Of a DNA stretch of 64,000 nt, positions 12,567 through 37,931 are shown piece by piece. The stretch comes from Escallonia rubra (Eukaryota > Streptophyta > Magnoliopsida > Escalloniales > Escalloniaceae): positions 248,001 through 312,000 of the forward strand of contig JAVXUO010002003.1 in the NCBI GenBank assembly GCA_033065855.1, in the 5' to 3' direction. Below the pieces are notes generated by a model, which was not told the origin of the DNA, ran no database searches, and saw nothing but the letters and a program-made list of their open reading frames with translations. Position 1 is the first letter of the stretch. Each line of letters opens with the position of its first letter. Both the position numbers and the translations under genes were made by a program.

Positions 12567-13011
12567 TGTTGCAGCTAAAAATTGGATCGAGAACAACACC
12601 AGAAATCAGGCCTGCAAAAGAGAACACGGAGTTACCGCCGGGTGGGGTTCCGGCGGGGGAACGCTCCGATGCTTAAGTCAGAGAAGGCTAACGATGTAGA
12701 ACTCTGAAGAAGCAGTAAAGACACAATGTGTATATGTGTGAGCTTAGGTTTACCTGAGGGGCATGACCCCTTTATATAGTGGTAGGAGGAGGAATCCTAG
12801 TAAGACTGAGCTTTGACCAACTCTAATCAGAATCCAATTAGGATCTTAGAAGATCCTTATGTCAATCTGAGCTGATAGAGCCAGAGTCTTTTTAGGATTA
12901 TGTCTGATGACTGATATGGTAAGTGCCATATCAGTAGTGAGTCAGTATGGGTTACTCGTCATAACCGCCACGTGTCGCCCGTAGATTGGAGGGATATTTT
13001 TAGCTATATCA
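12567..13011 (-). repeat. 5' LTR of the TR-GAG element
   Basis: 445 bp, about 94% identical by eye to the LTR at 6830-7274. A minus-strand TATA-type box lies at plus-strand 12771-12780 (tttatatagt). It should drive the gag-protease transcript. Confidence 0.9.
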
Positions 13012-13016
13012 AAGAC

Positions 13017-14317
<1,301 letters not shown>

Positions 14318-14330
14318 TAAGGAATTCTAG

Positions 14331-16415
<2,085 letters not shown>

Positions 16416-16757
16416 TAGCATGGAGTAGGTAAGTAGACCAACATGGCGGTCACAAGAGTTACGTTCTTTTCCATCAATCTTTCTCATTACTTAGATAGAA
16501 CTGTTAAAGAACAAATTCAGGTTTTATGAGGCTTTAAAAAATAAAGAGGAGAAAGATTTGGATGCGGCTTTGAAGAGGTAAGTTTTTTGTTTTTGTGTCA
16601 ATAACGCTAGCACCATAAAGCTTGAAACGCAAATGCACACTGCAAAAGGGGAACAATGATTTGGATAGGTCAGTGCTTGTATTTTACTTTCCTTATACTC
16701 TGTGCACCAAGATCCATTAGTATCACGAATGGTGTCTTGTTGTTTATCAGGTACTAA

Positions 16758-17126
<369 letters not shown>

Positions 17127-17254
17127 TAATGAATACGTCTGTATTAACTTGGACGTTCTGGTTCTAATGGCAATAAGCCTATTATACAAGAAGAGCATGG
17201 CTTTATGACGGTTACCTGAGAGTACAATTTGCTTATGTTTACTTTGTTTCTTTG

Positions 17255-17735
17255 GTTCAGGCACAAAAAGTTGGACAAGATGCTTCTGCTGTCATATAAT
17301 TTTGAAGGCAAAGTAATATAGTCCAGTTTTAGATAGATTCAACAGTTTAAACACCGCGATTTCCATCGAAAAATTTCAAACAAGTTACATTGTCCTTCAC
17401 GGATGTTGTACTTGTCCACATATGCTGTAGGTTCACACTAGTCATGAAAGTTTGAATTCAATATTATATACACAGCTACGTTTTCTTCCAACAGTGCACT
17501 TTCTTCTTCCACCTCCAAATGGAATACAACCCAAATTGTTTCCTTTGGAATCAAAAGACCTCATTTGGGTTACAGTTTCAGCATCATGCCAACAATCAAG
17601 CCCCTTCCCATTGCCCTACGGACTTGCAACGAATCTCACAAGTCGATCACCGAGTTTCTGTACGTGATCACCAGCTTTAGGTTGCTGTGTTCTTGACTAT
17701 CACTCTCGTGTATTGTTTCCTTTTTCTACAGGGAT
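17255..17735 (-). pseudogene. Decayed CYP71-type P450 remnant downstream of copy A
   Basis: Collinear with the 3' part of the intact P450 at 33770-34390 and its 3' flank. 17397-17500 matches the sequence around that gene's stop codon. 'cacctccaaatggaatac' near 17512 matches the heme-loop coding region at 33974. 'ttcagcatcatgccaa' near 17577 matches 34050. 'gtgatcaccagctttaggt' near 17664 matches 34208. Several internal deletions remove about 120 bp and more, so no frame survives. Its spacing from copy A equals that of the intact P450 from copy C. This shows that the reductase and P450 were once duplicated together. The remnant stops abruptly at the start of the second segmental copy (17747). 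Confidence 0.85.
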
Positions 17736-18744
17736 TTCCCCGCCAAACTTGCGTTTCGTTGTCTGACCGGAAAACGCATTTCACCAAAAACATGCTCAAC
17801 TCCACTCCAGGTGTGTTAGGGGTGAAAAATTAGCACTGTGAGAAAGGGCTCCAGTTTTCAAACACTAGAGTCAGTCCAGATTCATTCCATGACCAGGAGC
17901 CCGTCCATATTCAACTTCATAAGAAAGTGCATGATGCATACAAGACATTGTAGATTGTGAGCTTAGACATTATACGAGACCTTGTCCTCTGCTTCTGCAC
18001 CATTTGCGATGCTTCCAACCAGCAATAGCCAACATGACAACTTCATCGCGACTATTTAAGAGGTTTCGACGTTTAACGTGTGCTTGATTGCTTTGTTCTT
18101 CGATGCCTCTATGCAAACCAAATCAATAAAACTATTACAAAAGGAGCTAAAGTTACTACTAGTAAAACTTCTTGGAAGTGAATCCTGAGCAGCGCTTTAG
18201 TTAATCGAGCTCTACTTTTGCCGCTAAAGTAGCTGTATGGTAACATTTTTGAGGCCTTAGAGTTGAAAGTGGACCTCAAATGGTCAGAAATGAAATTCAA
18301 ATATCACTTCTCTTGTTTGATCTCTACTTTTGTCGCTAAAGTGACAATAAAACAAAACTTCGAAGGCCTCTAGTGATGAAGGTGGAGCTCAAGTATCGCT
18401 TTTCTTTATTTGTGTAAGTTTAACATGCAAAATGAATAATAGAACATCCCTTTTCAGCAATCTCAAAGTCTTTAGGTTGGCATTTTATCTATATGACCTA
18501 AAATGCATGCCGCCGCCTGCTGCCTCCGTCATCGACTAAAACAATGACCAACGACGAAAATGCCCAGTGCTTTTGTTGGTTTCTTTTTTTTGGTTAAAAT
18601 GCTTTCGTTGGTTTCAGTGCCTTTATTCCAATGCTCTTTTGGCGCCTTATAGAGCAAAGCAATAAACTCTGGCCTGTTATTTGAGTTTTGGATGGACGAG
18701 CTTTAATTTGCTTCCCAACAACTATAAAGTGTTTCTCAGTCCCG

Positions 18745-19203
18745 TTTGACACTCAATTTTTTTTTTCCAATTTTGGAAATTGGAAAAAAAAAAAAACGCA
18801 TTTGGTAACCATTTTTTTTTCATCTCCATTTAAAAAAATCAGTTTTTAAACTGAAGACGAAGAAAAAACTCCAAAAATGAGTTTTTTTTTTCACTTTTTG
18901 TTTTTTTTAGACCACCACCGGCGGCCAGTAGCCACCTCCGGCCACCACCGCCGCGACTGCCGACGACCACCGCCGGCAGTCACCAGCCGCCGTTGTCCAC
19001 CACTACGCCCCACCACTGCCACCGCAAACTACCATAAAAAAAAACTCAAAATAAAAATTGGGTTATCAAACACCAAAAAAAAACTCAAAATAAAACTGGG
19101 TTACCAAACACCCACTTGTTTTTGTAAAAAAAATAAATTTAACTGCTCTTTAATATATATTTTTTATAGAAACTGAAAACCAAATTTTTTTTTTTGTGTC
19201 AAA
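18745..19203. mobile_element. MITE-like foldback element, second copy
   Basis: Paralogue of 982-1493 with better preserved 9-bp inverted tips (gtttgacac ... gtgtcaaac), A/T-rich arms and a GC-rich core. It was carried by the segmental duplication rather than inserted independently. Confidence 0.5.
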
Positions 19204-20854
19204 CTTACCCTGATTCGTGTATGTCTTGAGGAAAATCACATGACGTACTCTGAGTGGTTTGAAATATAAAATAAATTCTGATTTTGTAAACAAAGAAGAA
19301 AAAACATTCCACATGAGCAAAAATTACGGGTAAACTTACTGGCGAAGTCAAGAACTATTTTTAAGTTGGGCACTGAATATCAATTGATAGAACTTTGAAA
19401 TTGATATTTGAGATTCAATTTTTAGTTACTTCAGCGCTGCTTTTGTTACTAAAATGGCTACACTGCACTTTTGAGGCCCTTATAGTTGAAATTGGACCTC
19501 AAACGGTAAAAATGAAGATCAAATAACATTTTCCTTACCCTTACTTTTGTTGCTAGAGTGGTTATATAGCGACATTTTTAATGGCCTTCAGTGTTGAAAG
19601 TGGAGCTCAAATCGTAAAGCGTGGATCTCAAAAATCACTTCTTTTTATTTGTGTAAGTTTAACCCATGAAATGACCAAAACGAATTTATTTTTAAGCAAT
19701 CCCAAAATTTTTAAGTGGACGTTTTTTCGTCCATATGATCTAAAATACCTAACACAAAAGAAAAGAAAAAAGGGAACAAAATGTAAGCACATGCTCACCC
19801 ATGCCACCTGTTACCTCTGCCACTGTCCTAAATGATAATTAATGATGTGTCTAATGTATGCGTCAAGTAAAACAACCCATAAAAATGTAACACACTGGTC
19901 GTTTATTTGAATGTTTTATTTTTTCCTGTCATTTTATAGTAAGTCTTGTCCATTGGATCACAATTTTCACCAGGGACATATGGTCTATACATGGTGCGTT
20001 TCAAACCACGACAACCTGGCTGCACTCTTGTTTCCTGCAAGAATATTTCTTCCCCCACGAAAGAATGGAAAATTACAAGATATGTTTGCTGCAGGAACTA
20101 TCCGAACCGCTTCTTTGCAGATATAACGATTCCCTTGGGTGATATGTCCGCCCCAATTTTATGCTCCCAACTCGTATAGGACATTGATATACTTCACATA
20201 CTTGCCGGATGCTTCAGATGTTACCTCAAAAAGCTAATGGTTTTCCTCCTGCATTTGAACAGAAAGGCATCCTATGCTGAACATGCCTTAGGTGCCTTAA
20301 CATTTGTTGCTATGGTATGACGAAGTTACAGCCATGGTATAACATATTGTTACACTTCAAGTGTCGCCAAGAATCTTTCACTAGAGTTACTAGAAAATGT
20401 CACTAAAGTAAGGGTTGCACCACGTACAAAACTTGTTCCTACAAATATTCCTTAAAGCTTGGTATCGAAATTAAAAGCGTGCTCAAGTTGAAGAGAAACC
20501 CTACAGGTATAATTAAGAAGCAAAATCACATTTATTCCTGGCATATGTCAGATATGCAATGTATCTTAATACCCACCCTTCCATGGAACATGAGACTAGG
20601 TGAAGAATAAGAACCATTGAGTGGCGAGATGGTGGTGGGTTTGGGGCACAACGGTGGTGGTTTTGTGGTGCCAGTGACGGTGGTAGTGTGTGGTGGAGAA
20701 GGCGGAGGAGATAAAATAGAAATATAAATAAATTTATGGATTCTAAAGTGCAAACAACGATTAATCAATTGAGACACGATAACTTTTAAGGTTATTTTAC
20801 TAACAAAGTCAGCAACATAAATTGCGGCCAAGTTTTTCCCTTACACAATGTTGA

Positions 20855-26672
<5,818 letters not shown>

Positions 26673-29121
26673 TGTACACTTTTTCACCTTTAACACTCTG
26701 GCTTTGTCTTGTGTCTCTATGCCTCTGCTTGCTGTGTTCAATGTGACTATCTGGGCAGATAGACTACTGTATATATTAGTCACGTGTCATCGTCTACAGC
26801 AAAGGAATAACTTCTGAAAATCTTTCAGTTTGGATGGATGAATTCGAATTTGCCACTAACATTACACAAAAGGATGTCACTGGCTGCCAAACTTGGAAGA
26901 CTGATGACAACCCTTTAATGCCAGTAGAGAGAAAGGAATAAATGGTAGAAGCTTGCAAAGTAATAAGTCACTTTGATAACTTTGGAAACCTGAAAGTTAT
27001 TTATTGGAGAACCTGAAAGTCACTTAGACTAGTTTTTATGTATGTTAAGCATCTTGATTGCTCCTGTTTCTGTCACATAAGTCCTCTCGATCTAATGATT
27101 CTTACCATGTTCCGATATGTTGCAATATTTGTTCCTTTATAGTGTTCAATTTTCAATAACCTGATAGATTTGTGAAGCCTATGCTGAATATATATTGCAT
27201 TGAGGAAGTGGCAGAGTCTCTTCCTTTTCATCCACCCGACGAGGAGTTCTTAATCTACCAATGAAGTAAATGGTACAAGAATAATAAATGTTTAACATGC
27301 CATTCGGCGAGCACTTAAAACCGATCGGACAGGTGAAACCAAATCGACCAATTCGGTCATTCACGAGCTGACTTTAAAAAGTGATCAATATAAAATTTTC
27401 CCCTCTTCTAAAGTGAATTATCGGTTTGGTCAGTTGACTTGATTTATTCTGACTCTATTAATAACCGAAACACATCCCACTTATAAGCACTAAAGATATT
27501 TAAACTTATTCCCACTTGCCTAATGTATATTATCTACCTCACTTATGACTTAATCACCGACATAAACAAGTAACTTACATCCTGATCTCAAATTGATAGG
27601 CTCCAAAATGACATCAGGTTCAAACTGGCCAATCCATCCAAACCAACTCATTAGATCCATTTAACGATGGCGTGGTCCTTTAGTTTTTTTTTTCAAATCG
27701 CTAGTGATCGGTTGAGCTATGTATTCAACCTCTAAATCGAACTAACCAAATTGTACTAACCCCTACATGTCATTGCTTATTTCGTGCTATAAAATTGTCG
27801 TTAGGCATAGTAGCACCTTTGGTAAAAATATCCTTAACTTTCAGAATCACCTGATTGTAATATTTTTTGTCATTTAACAGAGGCTTTTATAATTCCTAGG
27901 ATGACAAATTCTACCGTGTCGCCACATAACCTTCATTTCATATGTAATTGTGAAAGGTTCCCCGCAGGATTGCATCTCGCCTTTACATATGCGTGGTGAC
28001 ATTTATTAATTGCCGACGACTGCCACTCAAACAAGCCTAATGAGAGTCAAACCAAGAATATATTAACTAAAGTTGTCCAAAATGTCACTAACATAGTTTG
28101 ATACAGTATTTCACTAACCGAGAGAGTTGCACCTCATGGCAGGGGATAATTGCATTTTTATCCCTCCACATATGGCTATTGGCATCGGAATTTTAAGAAC
28201 AAAACAGTAGCAATTATGCATTGGGTTGACAATCAAGCCCGATATTTTTGTTGGGAACTTTTGTTAAAAGAAAACCCAAATATTTGGGCTTTTGAAGAAG
28301 ACTAGTCATATGCTCTAGAAGTCCATTAATATTGCAATTTGACTACAATATTGGGGATTAATGGAAGACTTTAAGAATATTTCATGGAAATTAAAGAGAT
28401 AAATATTAGTTGGATTTGACAAGGCTCCAGATTTATCGAAAAAGGAGGGGCTGCTTCGTAGTGAGAGAGGGTGGCGTGGCGTGGGGGGGGGGGGGGGGGG
28501 GTGGCAGTTCCAAGAAAAAGGAGGGGGTGGTGGGTGGTGGAAGGAGGGGGGCAGCTCCAAGAAAAAGGTTATATGTCCTTTTCCTCTCATTTCCGTTCTT
28601 TCATTGTGAAAGACGTGCGGAATTAAGTCACAATACACGAACCACACCATAAAATGAGATATAAAATATTTATGCATATTTTGCTATTATTTCTATTTGG
28701 GTATGTTTTGCATGTTTCTTGTTTTTTTGGTTAGATGTCAGTCTTATTGTGCCCTTAATGTAACTAATTGAAAATATAGATCTATTTTAAAAATATATAT
28801 ATAAGTTATCATATAGATCTAGTTTCATGCTAATCAATAATGCAGTCATCAATAGCACGACGGAATCAATAATACGTATAGTTTTTTATGTCAGTAATTT
28901 TTTGCTCAATCTTTTTGTTCCACAACTCATGTTTCAAAATTTTAAGAATAATTTGGATTTGGATGTTACCTCCTACTGAGCACACTTACAAAATTTTGGC
29001 AGCTCAAAGAATAACAAATTAAAATAGCAATTAACCTAATTAACAATCAACTTATTCTACTGTACAAATATTCGTCGCTAAAAACCGCATCACAAGCCAC
29101 AAAGGCAATGGTGGTACGAAT
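26673..29121. other. Intergenic between copies B and C
   Basis: AT-rich, no recognisable gene. A possible polyadenylation signal (aataaa) for copy B lies about 265 bp after its stop, near 26937. A G19 homopolymer at 28483-28501 begins a purine-rich, G-run-rich tract to about 28570. No P450 remnant is visible here, unlike downstream of copies A and C. Confidence 0.6.
28483..28570 (+). repeat. Poly-G run and G-rich tract
   Basis: Nineteen consecutive G followed by further runs of 4-6 G. This could fold into a G-quadruplex. It may also be a place of assembly or sequencing slippage. Confidence 0.75.
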
Positions 29122-29366
29122 TCTTTGAAAAATCAGTCTAATCTGGTTTCAGTTCATCCCTCTGTGTGTGGCCATATGGATGACACCAATGAGGTACTTT
29201 CCAAAGGCATTGAAGATTCAGCCGCCCACACTTCTAGAACTTCCCCCACACCGCCTTCCCCTCTACACCCATTTATTTCACACACTACACGTTTTTCACA
29301 CACACCACAGGCCACACCCATATAATCTCCATTGAGAGGTACGCATTGTAGAATTTGACCGCAACA
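29122..29366 (+). promoter_or_regulatory. Promoter region of reductase copy C
   Basis: A TATA-like 'catataatc' lies near 29320, about 47 bp before the ATG at 29367. The block 29122-29183 (core 'tgaaaaatcagtct', followed by a gccatatgga stretch) is shared with the promoters of copies A and B, although the rest of the upstream region is unrelated. Confidence 0.5.
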
Positions 29367-33464
<4,098 letters not shown>

Positions 33465-33769
33465 TGTACGTTTTAAGCTTTTAACGCTCTTGGTCCTTGT
33501 CTTATGTATGTTTTAACCTGTAATGCTTTTGGTCCTTGTTTATTGCATTTTACCTTATGATACTGCGAAAGAGTGGTTTTTGCTGATATGCACTTTTTCT
33601 TTCTTGCTGTAATGGTCTTTGGTTCAAGCACAACATGTTGGACAAGAAGCTTTAGTGGGAGGAAGGTGTAGAGTAATAAATATGCAGATACAAATTTGAT
33701 TGAAATATTTCAAATGCAACATACACACTCAAGTCCTAGACCTTCACGTATCTCCATGGATAGTGTAGG
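33465..33769. terminator. Shared 3' region of convergent copy C and P450
   Basis: Only 305 bp separate the two stop codons. Candidate polyadenylation signals sit past each other: aataaa on the plus strand near 33675 for the reductase, and tttatt (minus-strand aataaa) near 33538 for the P450. The two transcripts may therefore overlap at their 3' ends. The same intergenic layout is recognisable downstream of copy A (17255-17400). Confidence 0.4.
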
Positions 33770-35553
33770 TTAACTCGAGTCATAAAAAGGAGAGTTAGCA
33801 ATTAAGTATAAGTTCTGTTTTCTTCCTGCAGTGGCTCCAACAATCTCAGTCATGTCTAAGTCTTCTGCCTTGATACCACTAGGCAATTTCCAGTTGAAGT
33901 GATAGAGTAGCGCAGCAAGAGAGAACTCAACATTGGCTAAACCTAATGAAACGCCCGGACACATTCTTCTTCCAGCTCCAAATGGAATATACTCCAAATT
34001 GGTTCCAGAAAAATCAAGAGGGCTTTTGTCAAATCTCTCTGGAGTAAAACTTTCAGCATCATGCCAATAATCAGCATCCCTTCCCATTGCCCAAGCATTG
34101 ACGAAGACTTTTGTTTTCTTGGGAATATTATAACCACCAATCTTGCATTCCTCCCTGCATTCTCTAGGGACTAACAGCGGAAGAGGGGTATGCAACCGCA
34201 GTGTTTCTTTGATCACCAGCTTTAGGTAGCTCAATTCTTGAATATCAGCCTCGGCTATTGTTTTCTTTTGCTCAAAGGCTTGTCTCACTTCGGCTTGTGC
34301 CTTCTCCATTACTCTTGGATTTCTTATCATTTCCACCATTGCCCATTCAATCGTTGTAGAAGACGTGTCAGTTCCAGCTGAGAACATATCCTGCATCAAA
34401 ATTCAAATACTAATGTGAGTAATTTAGATTGTGTAGACATATATACAGCAAGTACATGGTACCCGACATCCAAAGTAGTATTGTTTTACACAATTACTAC
34501 TCATGCTTATCTGCGCCTGTACCATTTATGAAATATGTAGGAAGAACCATTTGCAGGGCATATGTTCAGATATCATGCTTTCCAGTTGAAATATGCCACA
34601 AGGACATAAGCTAGTATATGTTTCAAGTGAAAGCTTCAACTCATTGCATGCATACTAACCATTATAACTGCCTTGACATTGTTGGATGTGATGGGCAACT
34701 CAAGACCACTGCTCTCTTGAATTCTTAATAGAACGCCTATTAGATCTTCTTCGTCTTTGTGATCAGTGTTGCCTTCCTTTGTGCTTGCTAGGATCTCTCT
34801 CCGCTCACTGATAATGTCGTCCAAGATCTTGTCAACCTTGTGGTGTATCTTCAGCAATTTAGGCCTTAACCCCGTAAGGACATGAAGAAATTTCTTGGAC
34901 GGAAATAAATCAGCAATATCAAAGCCTCCTCCCAACCTTAGTGCCTCTTTGATTAGTTGTATAAACAGTTCTTGATCCTTGCAACTCTTTCCAAATACAG
35001 CTCTGCAAATTATGACATTTATCAACGAATAAAGTTTTTCTGTAAGATTGATTGTTGTTCCCAAGGATGACTGAATGGATTTGGTGAGATGCCAGACTTC
35101 TTCCTCTCTTATAGAGCGGAATGATCTTACTTTCTTTGCACTTAAGAGTTCCAAGGTGCATATTCTGCGCATTTGTCTCCAATAACTGCCGTAGGGAGCA
35201 AAGGCGACGTCTGTGTTGTCGTACACAATAATCCTGGCCGCTAGGAGCTCTTGCCTATCTGCAAAGGCAATATCATGAGTTTTTAGTACCTCTTTGGCCA
35301 TTTGAGGCGTTGATACAACAATTGCAGAGATTTCGCCAAGTTGTAAATGCATCAGGGGTCCATGTTTGTTAGCCAAATCTCTGAGAGCTCGGTGTGGTAC
35401 TGAACCGACCAAGCACAACAAATTCCCGATCAGAGGTAGCTTCCATGGCCCGGGTGGCAATTCATCTGTGCTCTTCTTTGTGGCAGCATTGTAGAGGAAG
35501 GTAAAGAGGAGGATAAGGGATGCAATGAGAAGGTATGGGAACTGGAGCTCCAT
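33770..35553 (-). CDS. Cytochrome P450, CYP71 clade (CYP71D-like), 504 aa
   Basis: Two exons, 35553-34660 and 34390-33770, separated by a 269-bp intron with GT..AG borders in phase 0 just before the oxygen-binding helix, the usual CYP71 position. Seen: an N-terminal membrane anchor (about 5-22), proline hinge LPPGPWKLPLIGN (32-44), I-helix AGTDTS (303-308), KETLR (E360, R363), PERF (415-418), and heme loop FGAGRRMCPG (435-444) with ligand Cys442. All hallmarks are intact. The enzyme would be an ER-bound monooxygenase fed electrons by P450 reductase. CYP71D enzymes oxidise terpenoids, alkaloids and flavonoids; the substrate cannot be read here. I chose the ATG giving MELQFPYLLI, typical of the clade. 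An in-frame ATG 48 bp upstream (35601) is possible but adds polar residues before the anchor. It is tail to tail with reductase C. Confidence 0.93.
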
Positions 35554-36832
35554 TGTAGATGCTGAGGCAAGCTGTTTGCCGTCCATCATAGTAGTCAACA
35601 TGCTGTATTTTTAAACTCGTGGATTGGCCCAGTCATTTGGACTCTTTCATATTGCAAAGATGCTTAGTTGCTACTGTCTGATGCTGTACAACCTGCTTGT
35701 GTCTGATGCGCTGTATGGTATTATAACGCCATTAAATCTTGACAGAGGGGTTCATATTTTTGGATCAAGAGTCAGGTAAAAGCTATTGCTTGGAGAAGAT
35801 GAACAGACATCAAAACAGTAGCTGTCTGAATTATTTGTCCTTCAGGTGCAGATGCCAGATAATATCAAGATTTATCCCTTTGCTCCTGTGGCTGAGCTTC
35901 CCCCAAGCCTCGGTCCGTAACCCCGTGAATCTTAATTTGTCTGAATTGTTTGTTCATTTCATTTTCTTTTGTTGTGTTTGTGAATATATAACTGCAGTCT
36001 ACTTTATCCCTTTCCTCCTGTGACTTCATTTTTTTTTGTGTTTGTGCTATTTCCAGAGGTATCTTTGTTGAAGCTTGTCGAAAGGATAAAAACCCAATTA
36101 AGTTGCGTTTGTCATCTCTTATGTAGGAAGGAACAGGTAGACTTGAAATTAATCATGGACCAAAGCAACAAAAATAAAACTGCTTTTTTTTTTCTTTGGT
36201 TAATTACACTTGGCACTACAGAGATTTCAGTTCATTACGCAGTTCCCTACAGCTATCTATGGAGATACACTCCGCTCCGTGTAATTTTTTTTTGGCTCAC
36301 AGTGTTAAGTGAGTGTTGCGAGTGGACTTCAATGCCGTCATAATAAATATAGCATTCGATCATAAATATTTTTGTCCGAATTTGATGCAACTTATCATCT
36401 ACTATGATTGCACAAAGGAGAAGCTTTCCCTTAGCTCACATTTTGGGGGGTGAAAAACGAAATGTCAGAGATCTAGAGCCATGGCGGCTGTGATCAAGAA
36501 TTCAAAATTAAACATCAAGAAAGAAGTTGTTTTGAAAGTTTTGAGATCGGATATATGATCCAATATCAACATCTGCTTGAAGGGGTTATTTCGTCGGACC
36601 TTCATTCACAATTTGATGTACATTTCTTCTTCTACATTCTTAAAAGCATATGAATTTTTCTTTACCAAAATATGCAGATGTTTTTTTTTCCACAAATCCC
36701 ATCTAAATCTATTATTTAATTGAATACCATACTTTTTTATGACACAAATTAGGGTTAAAATGATATCCCTAAGAACTTGATCTCAAAATCATATGTATGG
36801 ACCTAAGCACGCAGTCAAGACTTGATTAAGGA
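35554..36832. other. P450 upstream region, no gene
   Basis: AT-rich. A minus-strand TATA-like 'ttataatacc' lies near 35720, about 165 bp upstream of the P450 start; I am not sure it is used. No other feature is supported. Confidence 0.4.
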
Positions 36833-37229
36833 TTTGATAAAAGAGTTAAATACGCCACTGACTATTGAAGTATAACGTAACTTTTATTTTGGTTATCTGG
36901 CTTCATTTTGTGTCAAAGTGGCCATTTAATTCTTCATGTGACCCAATGGAGTCATTTTTTCAACTGTAGGCATCCCACGGGGCCGTTAACTCCATCTACC
37001 CACCTAGCCACCTACCATCTCACACCAACACACCCACATAGCCATTTCTGCTACCCACCCAAGCCTTACCACCACCTGCACCACCATAATCTATCAACCA
37101 CTCCACTCAAGCCTCGCCACCTCCACCACCACGATCAAGCCTTGCCTCCCCTCACCACCTAGACTAAGCCGGCGCACCATCCATTACGTACCACCACCAC
37201 ACCTTTATCCCATCCTCCAAAAAAATAAT

Positions 37230-37720
37230 GAATAATTCAATAATTTTGTGTATGTTTGTGCGCGTGTATGAGTGTGATTGTGGGTTAACTAATCAATGTG
37301 TGTGCGCGCGTGAATGTGTGCATGTGTGATTATTGATCAATTAATCAATGTGTGTGTGCACGCGCGAGCGTGTATTTTTGTGATTGTCGGTGAATTCAAT
37401 CAATCAGTATGTGTGCATTTATGTGTATGTGTATGCGCATGCGCACGCGCGTGTGCGATAGTGTTTAAATTTAATCGATCAGTGTGTATGTGCGTGGGGG
37501 CAAGTGTGTGTCTGATTGTGGGTGAATTCAATCATTATGTATGCATGTGTGCTGACACAAGCGCATGGTTGTGATTGTTGGGTGGTTCGGTAGTTGTGCT
37601 TGGTGGTTGGTGGTCGAGCCATGGCTGTTATTCGTGGTTGATGGTGGTGTTGGCTTGTGTCGTGGCTGTTCTTGATGGTTGATGATGGCACTAGGTTGGT
37701 GTCGTGGATGTACTTGGGGG
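37230..37720. repeat. GT-rich imperfect minisatellite within the MULE
   Basis: At least five units of about 50-70 bp. Each combines a 'gtgattgt.ggtgaattcaatcaat' type spacer with a run of GTGTGTGCGCGCG-type dinucleotides, followed by a degenerate 'ggttgatggtggtg' stretch. The runs of alternating purine and pyrimidine (gcgcatgcgcacgcgcg near 37435) could adopt Z-DNA. Open frames here are products of the repeat. Confidence 0.75.
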
Positions 37721-37726
37721 TTGATT

Positions 37727-37899
37727 AGGATCCTCTACTGTATAGTAAAAGTGTTGAACCAAAACAAATGTCACTAAAGATCTTTTAGCGACATAAATTG
37801 TCATTATAAATTTCATTAAGAGCGAAAAAATACTTTCATTGTCAATTATCGCTAAATGATGTATAACACCTCTGTTGTACAGCAGATGATCTTGATCCT
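37727..37899. mobile_element. Small MITE candidate inside the MULE
   Basis: About 173 bp with imperfect inverted ends: aggatcctctactgtatag on the left, and on the right a sequence whose complement reads aggatcaagatcatctgctg. No coding capacity. Target duplication unclear. Confidence 0.4.
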
Positions 37900-37931
37900 T
37901 GGGAGTCGGTGGTGTTGTGTCGGTGCATAGT

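Larger units (their letters stand above)
6830..13011 (-). mobile_element. Complete non-autonomous LTR retrotransposon, TR-GAG type, Tat-like gag-protease
   Basis: Two 445-bp LTRs (6830-7274 and 12567-13011) both begin TGTTGCAGCT and end CTATATCA. They are flanked by a perfect 5-bp target duplication, aagac (6825-6829 and 13012-13016). The element is transcribed from the minus strand, so the right LTR is the 5' LTR. It encodes one long gag-protease ORF (10214-12532). The space between that ORF and the 3' LTR (7275-10213) has no reverse transcriptase, RNase H or integrase. Instead it holds three tandem arrays. By hand alignment the LTRs differ at about 28 of 445 sites (about 6%), so the insertion is fairly recent. 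It must depend on enzymes from another element. Confidence 0.92.

Noticed and set aside
33943-34140. Minus-strand frame overlapping the P450 exon 2
   Set aside because: Shadow of the P450 in another frame.
37314-37691. Cys/Val-rich and His/Thr-rich frames over the GT minisatellite
   Set aside because: Translation of simple dinucleotide repeats.
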